A DNA stretch of 64,000 bases from Panopea generosa (taxonomy: Eukaryota; Mollusca; Bivalvia; Adapedonta; Hiatellidae), in NCBI GenBank assembly GCA_029582155.1, contig CM055911.1, positions 20,523,514 to 20,587,513 on the forward strand. Direction: 5' to 3'. Position 1 is the first letter of the stretch. The number at the start of each line of letters is the position of its first letter. The notes under the pieces were generated by a model, which saw only the letters and a program-made list of their open reading frames with translations, had not been told where the DNA came from and searched no databases. Made by a program: the position numbers and the translations under genes. Of this stretch, positions 37,295-49,257 are shown piece by piece.

Positions 37295-40200
37295 CATTAG
37301 CAAAGCAGTTACAACAGTGTACTTAGCACAGCAGTTACAACAGTGTACGTCGCACAGCAGTTACAATAGTGTCCTTAGCACAGCGCTTATAACAGTGTCT
37401 TTAGCACAGAAGTTACAACAGTGTCCATAGCACAGCAGTTACAACAGTGTACTTAGCACAGCGCTTATAACAGTGTCTTTAACACAGCAGTTACAACAGT
37501 GTCCTTAGCACAGCGCTTATAACAGTGTCTTTAGCACAGCAGTTATAACAGTGTCCATAGCACAGCAGTTACAACAGTGTCCTCAGCACAGCGCTTATTA
37601 CAGTGTCTTTAGCACAACAGTTATAACAGTGTCCATAGCACAGCAATTACAACAGTGTCCTTAGCACAGTGCTTATAACAGTGTCTTTACCACAGCAGTT
37701 ACAACAGTGTCCTTAGGACAGACGTTGCAACAGTGTCCTTAGCACAGCGCTTATAACAGGGTCTTTAGCACAAGAGTAACAACAGTGTCCTTAGCACAGC
37801 AGTTACAACAGTGTCCTTAGCACAGCGCTTATAACATTGTCTTTAGCACAGCAGTTACAACAGTGTCCATAGCACAGCAGTTACAACAGTGTCCTTAACA
37901 CAGCGTTTATAACAGTGTCTTTAGCACAGCAGTTACAACAGTGTCCATAGCACAGCAGTTACAACAGTGTCCTTAGCACAACGCTTATAACAGGGTTTTT
38001 AGCACAGCAGTTACAACAGTGTCCTTAGCACAGCAGTTACAACAGTGTCCTTAGCACAACGCTTATAACAGGGTCTTTAGCACAGCAGTTACAACAGTGT
38101 CTTTAGCACAGCAGTTACAACAGTGTCCTTAGCACAACGCTTATAACATTGTCTTTAGCACAGCAGTTACAACAGTGTCCTTAGCACAGCAGTAACAACA
38201 GTGTCTCTAGCACAGCAGTTACAACAGTTGTCCTAGCACACCAATTATAACAGTGTCCTTAGCACAGCAGTTAAAACAGTGTCCTATACACAGCAGTTAC
38301 AACAGTGTTCTGTGTCCATAGCACAGCGGTAACAACAGTGTCCCTAGCACAGCAGTAACAACAATGTGCCTAGCACAGCAGTAACAACAGTGTCCCTAGC
38401 ACAGCAGTTACATCAGTGTCCCTAGCACAGCAATTACAACAGTGTCCTTAGCACAACAGTTAAAACAGTGTTCTATACACAGCAGTTACAACAGTGTTCT
38501 GTGTCCATAGCACAGCGGTAACAACAGTGTCCCTAGCACAGCAGTAACAACAATGTGCCTAGCACAGCAGTAACAACAGTGTCCCTAGCACAGCAGTTAC
38601 ATCAGTGTCCCTAGCACAGCAATTACAACAGTGTCCTTAGCACAGCAGTTACAACAGTGTCCTTAACACAGCAGTTACAACAGTGTACTTAGCACAGCAG
38701 TTACAGCAGTGTCCTTAGCACAGCAGTTACAACAGTGTCCCTAGCACAACACTTACAACAGTGTCCTTAGCACAGCAGTCACAACATTATCCCTAGCACA
38801 GCAGTTACAACAGTGTCACTAGCACAGCAGTAACAACAGTGTCCCTAGCACAGAAGTTACAACATTGTCCCAAGCGCAGCACTTATAACAGTGTCCCTAG
38901 CACATTACATACAACAGTGTCTTTGGCACAGCAGTTACAACATTGTCCCTAGCACAGCAGTTACAACAGTGGCACTAACACAACAGTTACAACAGTGTCC
39001 TTAGCACAGCAGCTACAACAGTGTCCTTAGCACATTAGTTACAACAGTGCCATTAACACAGCAGTTACAACATTGTCCTACGTACAGCACTTACAACAGT
39101 GACCTTACCACATTAGTTACAACAGTGTCCTTAACACAGCAGTTACAACAGTGCCCTTAGCACAGCAGTTACAACAGTGTCCCTAGCACAGCAGTTACAA
39201 CAGTGTCCTTAGCACAGCAGTTACAACATTGCCCGTAGCACAGCAGTTACAACAGTGTCCCTAGCGCAGCTCTTAAAACAGTCTCCCTATCACAGTACTT
39301 ACAACAGTGTCCCTAGCACAGCAGTTACAACAGTGTCCTTAGCACAGCAGTAACAACAGTGTCCCTAGCACAGCAGTTACACCAGTGTCCCTAGCACAGC
39401 AGTTACAACAGTGTCCTTAGCACAGCGCTTATAACAGTGTATTTAGCATAGCAGTAACAACAGTGTCCATAGCAAAGCAGTTACAACAGTGTACTTAGCA
39501 CAGCAGTTACAACAGTGCCCTTATCACAGCAGTTATAACAGTGCCCTTAGCACAGCAGTTATAACAGTGTCCTTAGCACAGCGGTAACAACAGTGTCCCT
39601 AGCACAGCAGATACAACATTGTACCTAGCACATCAATTATAACAGTGTCCTTAGCACAGCAGATAAAACAGTGTCTTTAACACAGCAGTTATAACAGTGT
39701 CCTGTGTCCATAGCAAAGCGGTAACAACAGTGTCCATAGCACAGCAGTAACAACAGTGTCCCTAGCACAGCAGTTACAACTGTGTCCCTAGCACAGCAGT
39801 TACAACAGTGTCCTTATCACAGCAGTTTCAACAGTGTACTTAGCACAACAGTTACAACAATGTCCTTAACACAGCAGTTACAACATTGTTCCTAGCACCA
39901 CACATACAACAGTGTCCTTAGCACAGCAGTTACAACATTGTCCCTAGCACAGCAGTTATAACAGTGTCACTAGCACAGCAGTAACAACATTGTCCTTAGT
40001 ACAGTAGTTACAACAGTGTCCTTAGCACATTAGTTACAACAGTGTCCTTAACACAGCAGTCACAACAGTGTCCTTAGCACAGCAGTTATAACAGTGTCAC
40101 TAGCACAGCAGTAACAACATTGCCCTTAGTACAGCAGTTACAACAGTGTCCTTAGCACATTAGTTGCAACAGTGTCCTTAACACAGCAGTTACAACAGTG

Positions 40201-41702
40201 TCCCTAGCACAGCAGTTACAACAGTGTCCCTAGAACAGCAGTTACAACAGTGTCCTTAGCACAGCAGTTACAACAGTGCCCGTAGCACAGCAGTTACAAC
40301 AGTGTTCATAGCGCAGCACTTAAAACAGTGTGCCTAACACAGCACTTACAACAATGTCCCTAACACAGCAATTACAACAATGTCCTTAGCACAGCAGTAA
40401 CAACAGTGTCCCTAGCACAGCAGTTACACCAGTGTCCCTAGCACAGCAGTTCTAACAGTGTCCTTAAAACAGCGCTTATAACAGTGTTTTTAGCACAGCA
40501 GTAACAACATTGTCCATAGCACAGCAGTTACAACAGTGCCCTTAGCACAGCATTTATAACAGTGCCCTTAGCACAGCAGTTATAACAGTGTCCTTAGCAC
40601 AGCGGTTACACCAGTGTCCCTAGCACAGCAGTTACAACAGTGTCCATAACATAACAATTTTAACAGTGTCCTTAGCACAGTAGATAAAACAGTGTCCTGA
40701 ACACAGCAGTTATAACAGTGTCCGGTGTCCATAGCACAGCGGTAACAACAGTGTCCCTAGCACAGCAGTAACAACAGTGTCCCTAGCACAACAGTTACAA
40801 TAGTGTCCCTAGCACAGCAATTATAACAGTGTCCTTATCACAGCAGTTACAACACTGTCCTTATCACAGCAGTTACAACAGTGTACTTAGCACAGCAGTT
40901 ACAACAATGCCCTTAGCACAGCAGTTACAACAGTGTCCCTAGCACAACACTTACAACAGTGTCCATAGCACAGCAGTTAAAACATTGTCCCTAGCACAGC
41001 AGTTACAACAGTGTCACTAGCACAGCAGTTACAGCATTGTCCTTAGTACAGCACTTACAACAGTGTCCTTAGCACATTAGTTACAACAGTGTCCTTAACA
41101 CAGCAGTTACAACAGTGCCCCTAGCACAGCAGTTACAACAGTGTCCCTAGCACAGCAGTTACAACAGTGTCCTTAGCACAGCAGTTGCATTTGTGCCCGG
41201 CGTAGCACAGCAGTTACAATAGTGTCCCTAGCACAGCACTTACAACAGTGTCCCTAACACAGTACTTACAACAGTGTCCCTAACACAGCACTTACATCAG
41301 TGTCCTTAGCACAGCAGTAACAACAGTGCCCTTAGCAAAGCAGTTACACCAGTGTCCCTAGCACAGCAATTACAACCGTGTCCTTAGCACAGCAGTTATA
41401 ACAGTGTCCTTAGCACAACAGTTACAACAGTATCCTTAGCACAGTAGTTACAACAGTGCCCTTAGCACAGCAATTACAACAGTGTCCTTAACACAGCAGT
41501 TACAACATTGTCCTTAGCACAGCAGTTACAACAGTGCCCTTAGCACAGCAGTTACAACAGTGTCCTGAGCACAGCAGTTACAACATTGTCCCTAGCACAG
41601 CACTTATACACATGTAACAGTGTCCTTAGCACATCAATTACAACAGTGTCCGTAGCATAGCAGTTACAACAGTGCCCTTAGCACAGCAGTTACAACAGTG
41701 TC
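37295..41702. repeat. 26-bp minisatellite, copy B (about 169 units)
   Basis: The same unit and flanks as the array at 26205-27592 but about three times longer. The left part (37370-38170) alternates gcgcttataacagtgtcttt units with two standard units, giving a higher-order period near 78 bp. At 38311-38500 a block with a 33-bp unit (extra ctgtgtc) recurs at a 189-bp step. Confidence 0.95.
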
Positions 41703-41859
41703 ATTTCGGGTGTAGATTCAGCTGCTGATAGCGGTTTCATCACTAATTTCATTTCCATCTGCGGTTGCTATTGCAAGGGGACTAGTGTTGACTTAGCCAT
41801 TAATAGTAAGTCTATTGTATCTTAATATTTCTTAAGATTTTACAAGTTATGGAGGATAC

Positions 41860-41925
41860 TTGTAGTCTAAGGTCCTTGATCACTTGGCCTTCAACACTGA
41901 GATCGTTGGTTCGAGTCCAGCTCAG
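41860..41925 (+). mobile_element. tRNA-like sequence, probable SINE head (copy B)
   Basis: Counterpart of 27750-27817, with the B-box GGTTCGAGTCC unchanged. Confidence 0.35.
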
Positions 41926-42719
41926 TTCAGTTTATGTGAAAATAACATAAATTACTTGTGAAGAATGGTTTCACTCAGATTTTGATCTGATATTTCTCCA
42001 CTCATTGTATAATATTTAACTTGATGTGTTGAAAATGGTTTTAAAATAAACATTAATACCAGTATCGTAATAACATTTTTGTTGTCATGAGCGTCCAACA
42101 CCCTTTCCACCATACCATCGAAATGTTCGCACATTGAGTTACTTAATCAAGTCAATTCAAATACCAGAAAATCTACATATTGCAACCCTAGCCTCAGGCA
42201 TAGTACCTGGTACCTTAGTGCTTCTGTTAAACCTGTCCATGGCTGGAATAGTGGACCAATGTTATGTTACAGTCATATCTTTATTAGATTCGTTATGTTG
42301 TTTTGTATTCGTTACCAATCACATGTAATTAAATATGTTTATTTATCCACCCGCATAGTTTGTTTAGCTGTTTTATGTTTGTAGTATATAAAACATAGTG
42401 TATACAGAAATAGACTTATTAGAATGCAGCTTTTGTTATTTTAAAGATATCACCAAATTCTCGTGGTAGCATCACCAACAGAGAACAATGCACCTTGACT
42501 CCCAACGCATGAGAACTAAGTTGAAAACAAGATTATTATTTTTATTTTTTTTATTCTTTTTTTTAATAAAAATGTTTATTGGAATCAATTACAATCATAT
42601 TTTAGAAACATCAACCTTCTGCGGTGTAGTTACCAAGTCGGCCAAGTTATAAAAATGTAATTCATTACTTTATCCCATATCTCGCATTTAAATTGTTTAT
42701 TTCTGTACCATTGCGTAAG

Positions 42720-43590
42720 TTTAGTTTTTAGCTCTTCTGACCAAAAGGCCAGAAGTGCTTATGCAATGGCGCGTTGTCTGTCGTCCGTCGTCTGTCGTCT
42801 GTTGGCAGCACTTTCTCTGAAACCACTAGGCCAATTAAACTGAAACTTCACATGCTTGTTTCTATTGTATAGGAGACTATACAGAAGATTTTTGTCATTA
42901 TATTATTATTATTTTTTTTTTAAATGGAAATGATTTTGCCTATATCTTCACAGAAGCATTGTTTGGTGAAGGAGGTTCAGATTTGTAAAAACGACTGGGT
43001 TCCACTGTCTTAAGGGGTCAGGAGGTGCCCCCAAAAGGGTAAAGTTTGGGAATTACTAAATTTGTTTTCTTAAGAACCGGTATGTCAGATTTATTCATAT
43101 TTTGCATAAATTATCCCTATGTGTAGGGGTTTGATTGCACATAAGAATTTAGGGGCTAACATTTATAGGAGTCCTGTAATGGGACTTAGAATTTTACATA
43201 GGGATACTATGGGAAAACAGAAAATTCTCTTTTTCTTTCATCTATTCTGAAACCACTTGGCCATTTTAACTGAAACTTCACATGGATGTTTCTATAACAT
43301 AGGAGACTATACAGAAGATTTTTTATTTCGATCTGAAATTCAAGATGACCGCCGTTATTAAAAATAGTTCAAAACTTAAAAAATCTTCTCATGAACGACC
43401 AACAGATTTTCAAAACGTTTATGTAGTAATGGTGACCAACTGTAGTTTTGTTAGATTTGTTCAAATGGTGTCCATAGGGTTAAAAATGACCCTGCCCCGA
43501 TGTTTCTATTGCATAGGAGAATTTCAAAAAGTGCTATGGCCACTATGAGTCAGTAGAGCGTCCTCAGGCCCTCTTGGGCCTCTTGTTTTT
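42720..43590. repeat. Dispersed repeat with gtcgtctgtcgtc core (copy B)
   Basis: Counterpart of 28619-29480 with the same three internal repetitions. Confidence 0.55.
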
Positions 43591-44781
43591 ATACTAACAG
43601 CTTACCCCATTTAGATTATAGTTGTGTTATTTGGGAAAATTGTAATATTTAACTTGTAGATGAAATTGTAGGATTTCAAAAAAAGAGTTGCTATACTTAT
43701 TCTCGACCAAAAGTACGATACTCCTACGATATAAAATGATTTGCTAAGCGTAAATGTATGACGTTTTTTGAACGGGTTAAATTACAAATGGCAGTACGCA
43801 TGTATAAATCATTTAATGACCAGGCTCCTGGATATCTTTAACATATTCTTGTTTGATTATTCTTGTGATTACATGTCAAATTAAGGTGGTACTTTGAAAA
43901 TATGTTGAGGGCCTCATGGAAGATTGGATTCATGTAAATGAGTTATCTCGTTAATAAAAGTCTTTATAATTAGTATTAGTATTGTTATTATTATTATATT
44001 CATACCACCACCAAGTTCCTCTTGGTTCCTAGTGCATGTTAGCGGGTTTAAAACAAGGTGAACTGTTTTTAATAAAAAAAAAAATAAATAAAAAAGAAAC
44101 GTTTAAAAATCACAAAAAAATATAATAACCAACGATCATACTTGTATCCTAAAAACACGCAAAACAGCAGCATTAATTTTGTTGCTAAAGATATCAACAT
44201 TTTTCAGGAGTAACCCCCACCCCTCATCCCCATCAGCGGGACGAGAGAAACCCCATTCACTATCCCTCCAAGGTCCCCCCTCACAACACACTATATTTGA
44301 AACGCTCCTACACTTATGTCTATATAATATACAAATGACCGTTATGACTAAGGGTTCCGAGTTATGGGAAGTTGAAATGTATTTTATTTAAATAGATATT
44401 GTGAACCGTGTTGCCAACTTAGATCTACCAGTTTTTTAGCACCTATGCCTATTAGTGTATTCCTCAAAATTGTGTTGTTTGTATCAATTTAAAGGCTACA
44501 CATTTTGCCCGGCTATCAGCACTTTTATCATAACTTAGAGTACTTGGATGCTATTAGGTGACCTGTGGATGTATGCCGATTGTAATTAAACTGTGTTATA
44601 ATACACAGAGTGGTATTAATTGGAATAACATAATATCAAAATAAAAGCTATTTGAACGCTCCATTCTTAATTTTTTAAACGATTCAATACAAGGCAAAAT
44701 TTAGTAATCACGTTGCGTTGCTATATTTTAGCAGCTTGTTTATTTTCAGACATGTCAAAAAAATCAGCTCAAGCTGAGCAA

Positions 44782-44994
44782 CTTGTCTCACGTGATACTT
44801 TTTCCGGGAAACAATTTGACCAATAGAAAGCCCTCGTCATTTTCCGGCTTGCTTTTCATTGGTCCAAAGTCACATGACAGTACAACCAACGTCTGACGAG
44901 AATAAAGCAGCCCACTTCCTTCCTCATTTCATGTTGTGCAATCTTAGTGTAAGGATGTAATTTATTCTTTGACATAGGATGGTGGCGTGAGTTA
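44782..44994 (+). promoter_or_regulatory. Promoter-like block (copy B)
   Basis: CACGTG (44789-44794), CCAAT (44820-44824), inverted CCAAT and both TTCCGG words are unchanged from copy A. So are the cttccttcctc tract and the GTGAGT word, although nearby bases differ. Confidence 0.35.
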
Positions 44995-45402
44995 AACTGT
45001 GTTGTATTGTCTATTTTATGTCATATTTTATTCCAGTTTAAAACAGTTTTATAATGATTTGTATATTTTCCTCAACTTTATGTACATGAACGGAAGTGTA
45101 CACTGCTGACTCTCGTTTCGAACTTAGTATATTGCAGCGGTCAATGTTTCAACACTAGCTTCCATTTATATTCGTGCACACACTTCTAAAGGCATTTGTG
45201 GTGTAATTATTCAATTGGTTGTTGTTGTATGGTGTTTAGCGTCGCTTTCAACAATTGTTCAGTTATATCGCAACGGTGTCTACTTGAGACAGTATTCTGA
45301 GCGCTGTCACATTGGAGTATCATGCCAGCAGACACGTGGTATGATACCCCACCCAATCACATAAAGACTCCAGGCCCAGCAGACCTAGAACTTTCCTCTA
45401 AA

Positions 45403-45835
45403 ATTTTATTTATTAATTTTATGCATTAGTGACCTTTGTCCGATTAATCTCAAAATCCCAAACTCCCATTCTGTGATAGGAAATTATACACAAAGTTTCA
45501 ATAAAGTATAAAAGAAACATTTATTGAGCTGAAACGTTTTTGTTTCTATTTTAAGTAACAGTGGCTGTGACACTAGATACCTTAAACGCAATCACTAGTA
45601 AGCTTCCGTTCATTTTAGGTCATTATACAGAAAATTTCATTAAAATATCTTTAAGTTATCGAGAAAAAGCCATTTCCGGTTTGCATCCGGGCATTCAAAA
45701 AAGAGGCATGACTCACGTAAAAATCAGCCCGATGTTGAGACTCCATCCAATATTAGGTCTAGTGACAAGCAACTTTATGTATAAAAAATATAATAACACA
45801 AATTATTTTAATGTCTTGTGGACAGAAATCGTCTT
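45403..45835. other. Noncoding sequence after copy B
   Basis: gacctttgtccgattaatct and atcgagaaaaagccatttcc resemble a dispersed molluscan repeat, but it is too diverged to name. No exon. Confidence 0.3.
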
Positions 45836-45990
45836 TTAATAACATATATAACGGATAAAAGTTGCCACGCGGATAAAAGTCTTCATTACACTAACTTTTC
45901 TGCGGACAAAAGACGTCATGTGGACAAAAGTCGACGTTTTTTTTATTTTTTCTGTGGACAAAAAACGTCAAGCGGACAAAAAACGTCTAC
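45818..45990. repeat. Irregularly spaced copies of a gcggacaaaagtcgtc word
   Basis: Seven variants of (g/a)(c/t)gga(c/t)a(a/g)aa followed by a cgtc-like word occur at about 45818, 45850, 45869, 45902, 45920, 45953 and 45972, all on the plus strand. Spacing varies from 18 to 33 bp. Some copies form gacgtc palindromes. Confidence 0.65.
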
Positions 45991-46304
45991 ACATATGTAC
46001 ACCATTTGAACCTAAACGATGTACATCTATCTACAAGCGTCATTGGCCGATGCTATTTCAGACCTGATTAACGTTCTGATGTAAATGAATAAAAACATGT
46101 GGTTGTTAAAGTTGTCTTTACAAATCACCTTTATGCTCGATTGCGTTAATGTCAATGATGTCTAGAATAGCTCTTAAAAACTTCAACAGAGGACATATAC
46201 TGTTACTGATACAATTGTGATTTTTTATTTTGCGGGTGATGCATTTCAAAAATTTGCTTACGCTTATTTCTGTCTGTTTTCTGAAACGGTGCATCGATGT
46301 ATTA

Positions 46305-46530
46305 TAAGGCATAGTACCACCATCAGAAAAAGGAAATGCTTCCGTGGGGTAGTCGCATTATGGCGGTTATAAATAATCCTTGTTTCTTCTTTAACAATGC
46401 ATTTCCCATATTTTAATGCTCATTTTTGTATTTGAATGGCATTATTGATGTATTTTGAACATTTTGAAAGCATTGTCATGTTTGAATTGTGAATTTAGAA
46501 AAAAAATATGCTTGGACATTTTGGTTTGAT
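46305..46530 (+). repeat. Dispersed repeat, inverted partner of 53545-53763
   Basis: ataaggcatagtacc, gtagtcgcattatggc, ttcttctttaa and gcattgtcatgtttg occur in the same order in the reverse complement of 53545-53763, at moderate divergence. No coding potential. Confidence 0.7.
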
Positions 46531-47684
46531 ACATGATTTTGGAAATCTACTTTCACTTTGTCAATAGTATACACACTGAGCAGAATAAAATCTCTTATAT
46601 GACAAATGATCTAGGTGTAAGCATAACTTTGATTTTTGTACTTTATTATATAGTAATTAATAAAAGTTTGAAGGTATGTCATTCATAAAGAGACCAAAAT
46701 GAAAGAAGTGAAAACGTACATTTTAATTTGCAGTAATACTGTCAACTTTCAGGCATTAAATACTAAAACTTTTGTCAGTAAAACAATTTCTACATAATCG
46801 TTATATATACAGGCGAGAGATGTCGACCGACATGCAATTTTGATGCGTTTGATTAATGTTACCAAATAATTTATTAACTCATTCCGTTACAAAAATGTAC
46901 ACCGAAATAGTCCCATGACACACTGACGACCTTACCTTACCAAACTATATTTAATTTATTAAATGCTAAAAAATTGCACATTTCAATCGTTCAAAATAAT
47001 AAAAAAAAATATTTAATTTTTTATGAAATTTCAATGTAAATTTGCACATATATAAGATTTTTTGTTCGATATTCATGCCAAAATGTGTTGTTTTTTTTTA
47101 ATGGAAACGTCTCGAATTTGTCAGTTAAGACCATCAAAGTGTAAAAAAGAGGTTATTTTACCTACAATTAACATTTTGGAAAATCACCCCATCTCACTCG
47201 ATCTCTTCGGTACATTGCCACGGTGCAACGGTAACCCAATATCTCCCAAATCAGGTCTATTAACCACCAATGAAAAAAAGTTGGGAATTCTATGCCTGTC
47301 CCACAATTCATAGCAAATAGACGTTTACTAAACTGTGGCGTCATTCAAACTTTCCCTTAGGCAACTGACAAATCAGCGTGCTTCTTACATTTGCTATTTA
47401 ACGGATCCAATGGGGAGAGCTGGGTTCGATCTACAGCCTAGTGCAACGGTATATTTATTTGGTGCACCGATATAATAACGCCGATATAATAACGGTGCAC
47501 CGGTACCGGTGCTTTTGACCCTGATCGTGCACCATAAAGAGCAGCTACATATGCCGCTGAATATACATGTAATTTAATATTTCGTCAGTTCAGCACATTA
47601 AGGTCATCTTGATCCTCATGTTCTGTTCTATTTAAAGTTAACAAGCAAGATATTTTGACAATTCCATTTAATGTATATTTTTAA
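46531..47684. other. Noncoding stretch downstream of the C1q exon
   Basis: No exon is recognised. On the minus strand an AATAAA at 47459-47454 is a possible poly(A) signal for the C1q gene, about 225 bases past its stop. Near 47465-47510 gtgcaccg/ataataacg words are repeated. Confidence 0.35.
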
Positions 47685-48100
47685 TTACACATCTTCTTTT
47701 ATCAAGAAACCGGAAAACATAGACGTTAGGCTATCAAAATGACTTGCCGAGGAACATCCCATTAGATTGACGGTGTCCCCATGATGGAGATGAAAAGTAG
47801 CGGACGCACTTGCGGAGTAGCTTCCGTAGTCGGAATCGGCATCGTCATGGGGATCGACGTGTATTTTTATTTTGTATATATTATTTAGGGATAGATGGCA
47901 CTCTATTAAGTCGGTTCCCGAACCGCGTTTTTTCGTTAGAGATACGGTAAAATGGTAGAATCCGGGATACTGGCAGGTGAATACCCCGGTTGAAGAACTG
48001 TAGTCGTTTCCCTCGTTCAGCAGAACTGTGTCGAATCGTACAGTGCCGCTCACAGTCGCAGAAAGAAGATTAGTAGCTGTGAAGGCCGACATGACATTTC
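47685..48100 (-). CDS. C1q domain, terminal exon
   Basis: This exon encodes a complete globular C1q domain of about 135 residues, the trimeric beta-jelly-roll module of C1q/TNF-family proteins. In bivalves these are a large family of secreted lectin-like recognition proteins. Visible signature residues: SAFTATN at the start, VRFDTVLLNEGNDY, TGVFTCQYPGFYHFTVSL, ASATFHLHHGDTVNL, and the closing MFSGFLI, then stop. The acceptor is a good cgctctttcag with AG at 48102-48101; two bases (GA) complete a split codon, so the exon is entered in phase 1. Nothing like a signal peptide is encoded in it, so upstream exons are required. The exons at 51945-53168 (TSP1) end in the matching phase. No collagen-like or coiled-coil stretch is visible. 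Confidence 0.88.
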
Positions 48101-48190
48101 CTGAAAGAGCGCAATAAATAATTATATCACATAAGTTATGCTGCATGAGTGTACTGCTTTTTTATATCAACATAATTACATCTATAGGAA

Positions 48191-48452
48191 CTGCAGCTGT
48201 GATCTAGGGGTAGAGCCTCTGCCTCGCATGCGGAAGATCGTGGGTTCGATCCCCGGCCGGGTCATACAAAAGACTTGAAAAAATGGTACTAGACGCTTTC
48301 TCACTGGTCGTCCAATATTTAGAGGATATATCTAGGTAGGTCGGTCTGGTGTCTGTATAATGTGACTGGGTTGGATATCATACTATGTGTCTTCCGAATG
48401 ATTCTCCAGTGCGGCAGCACTCAAGAAGACATCTTCGTATTATTGCACGTTG
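48191..48452 (+). mobile_element. tRNA-derived SINE, second family
   Basis: The A-box TGATCTAGGGGTAGAGCC and B-box GGTTCGATCCCC are at normal spacing, then acaaaagacttgaaaaaatg and ctggtgtctgtataatgtga follow as in the SINE at 31100-31424. It lies in the intron just upstream of the C1q exon, in antisense. Confidence 0.75.
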
Positions 48453-49257
48453 ATAAAAGCATCATATAACTACAACATAACCACTAGGCATATATCCATC
48501 ACTCGTGTGTTTTCAGTGTATCTCGATCGGCTCCTGTAGGCCTATTGAACTTTCTATCTTGATCAGCCGTTATACTGAGAAATGGACGTCATGCGATGAT
48601 TGATGGAAACGCATATATACTTGGAGTTGTTTATAGCTTTTGAAATAATGAGTTCTTATAGATGACCTGAAAATTAAATGGTTTGTGAAATTTGTGATAA
48701 AAATATTTTTTTTAAATGCGTAATGCTCGGCAGAACTTTGCATAATATATTTTCGCCAACTCGTTTAAAATAGATTCAATAATAAATGAACATTCACGAA
48801 AGAGCCCCCATGTAAGAGAGATACTATTTCTAAACATTTAGTATGAACATAAAACAAGAAATCAATTTAACAATTGCAGCATAACATTAAAATGTTATCA
48901 CGAGTTTGAATACAGTATTTACAGAGATTTACACAAATACATGTTGTTTTTTTTTCCAAAATATTTGAATGAATGGGTCAAACGTGTCATCATTAAAAAT
49001 ACAAATCTCAATAGCGCGAACCATCTTCCATTCTGAAATGAAGACATTTTTTAAAAGCTCAAACCTCATTTACGAGTAACCTAGCACTGAAATTCCTTAA
49101 ACATTACAGCTGACATTTGTTCAGCAACAACTCATCAAAGTATTTGACAATCGGCAAATACAGAGTTTTCTATTTTGGTGATTTTCTATAGCTGTTACAT
49201 GTATTATGTACCCCCTGATTGGACCTAGAATACAAATACCATAAGAGTATTATAGTG
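48453..49257. other. Intronic noncoding DNA
   Basis: AT-rich, nothing recognised on either strand. Confidence 0.35.

Larger units (their letters stand above)
35676..45402 (+). repeat. Segmental duplication, copy B (about 9.7 kb)
   Basis: Direct repeat of 24558-31298. The order of landmarks is unchanged. The excess of about 3 kb over copy A is accounted for by the longer 26-bp minisatellite. Short differences include a shorter G tract and altered gtgtgt tracts near 37000. Confidence 0.95.
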
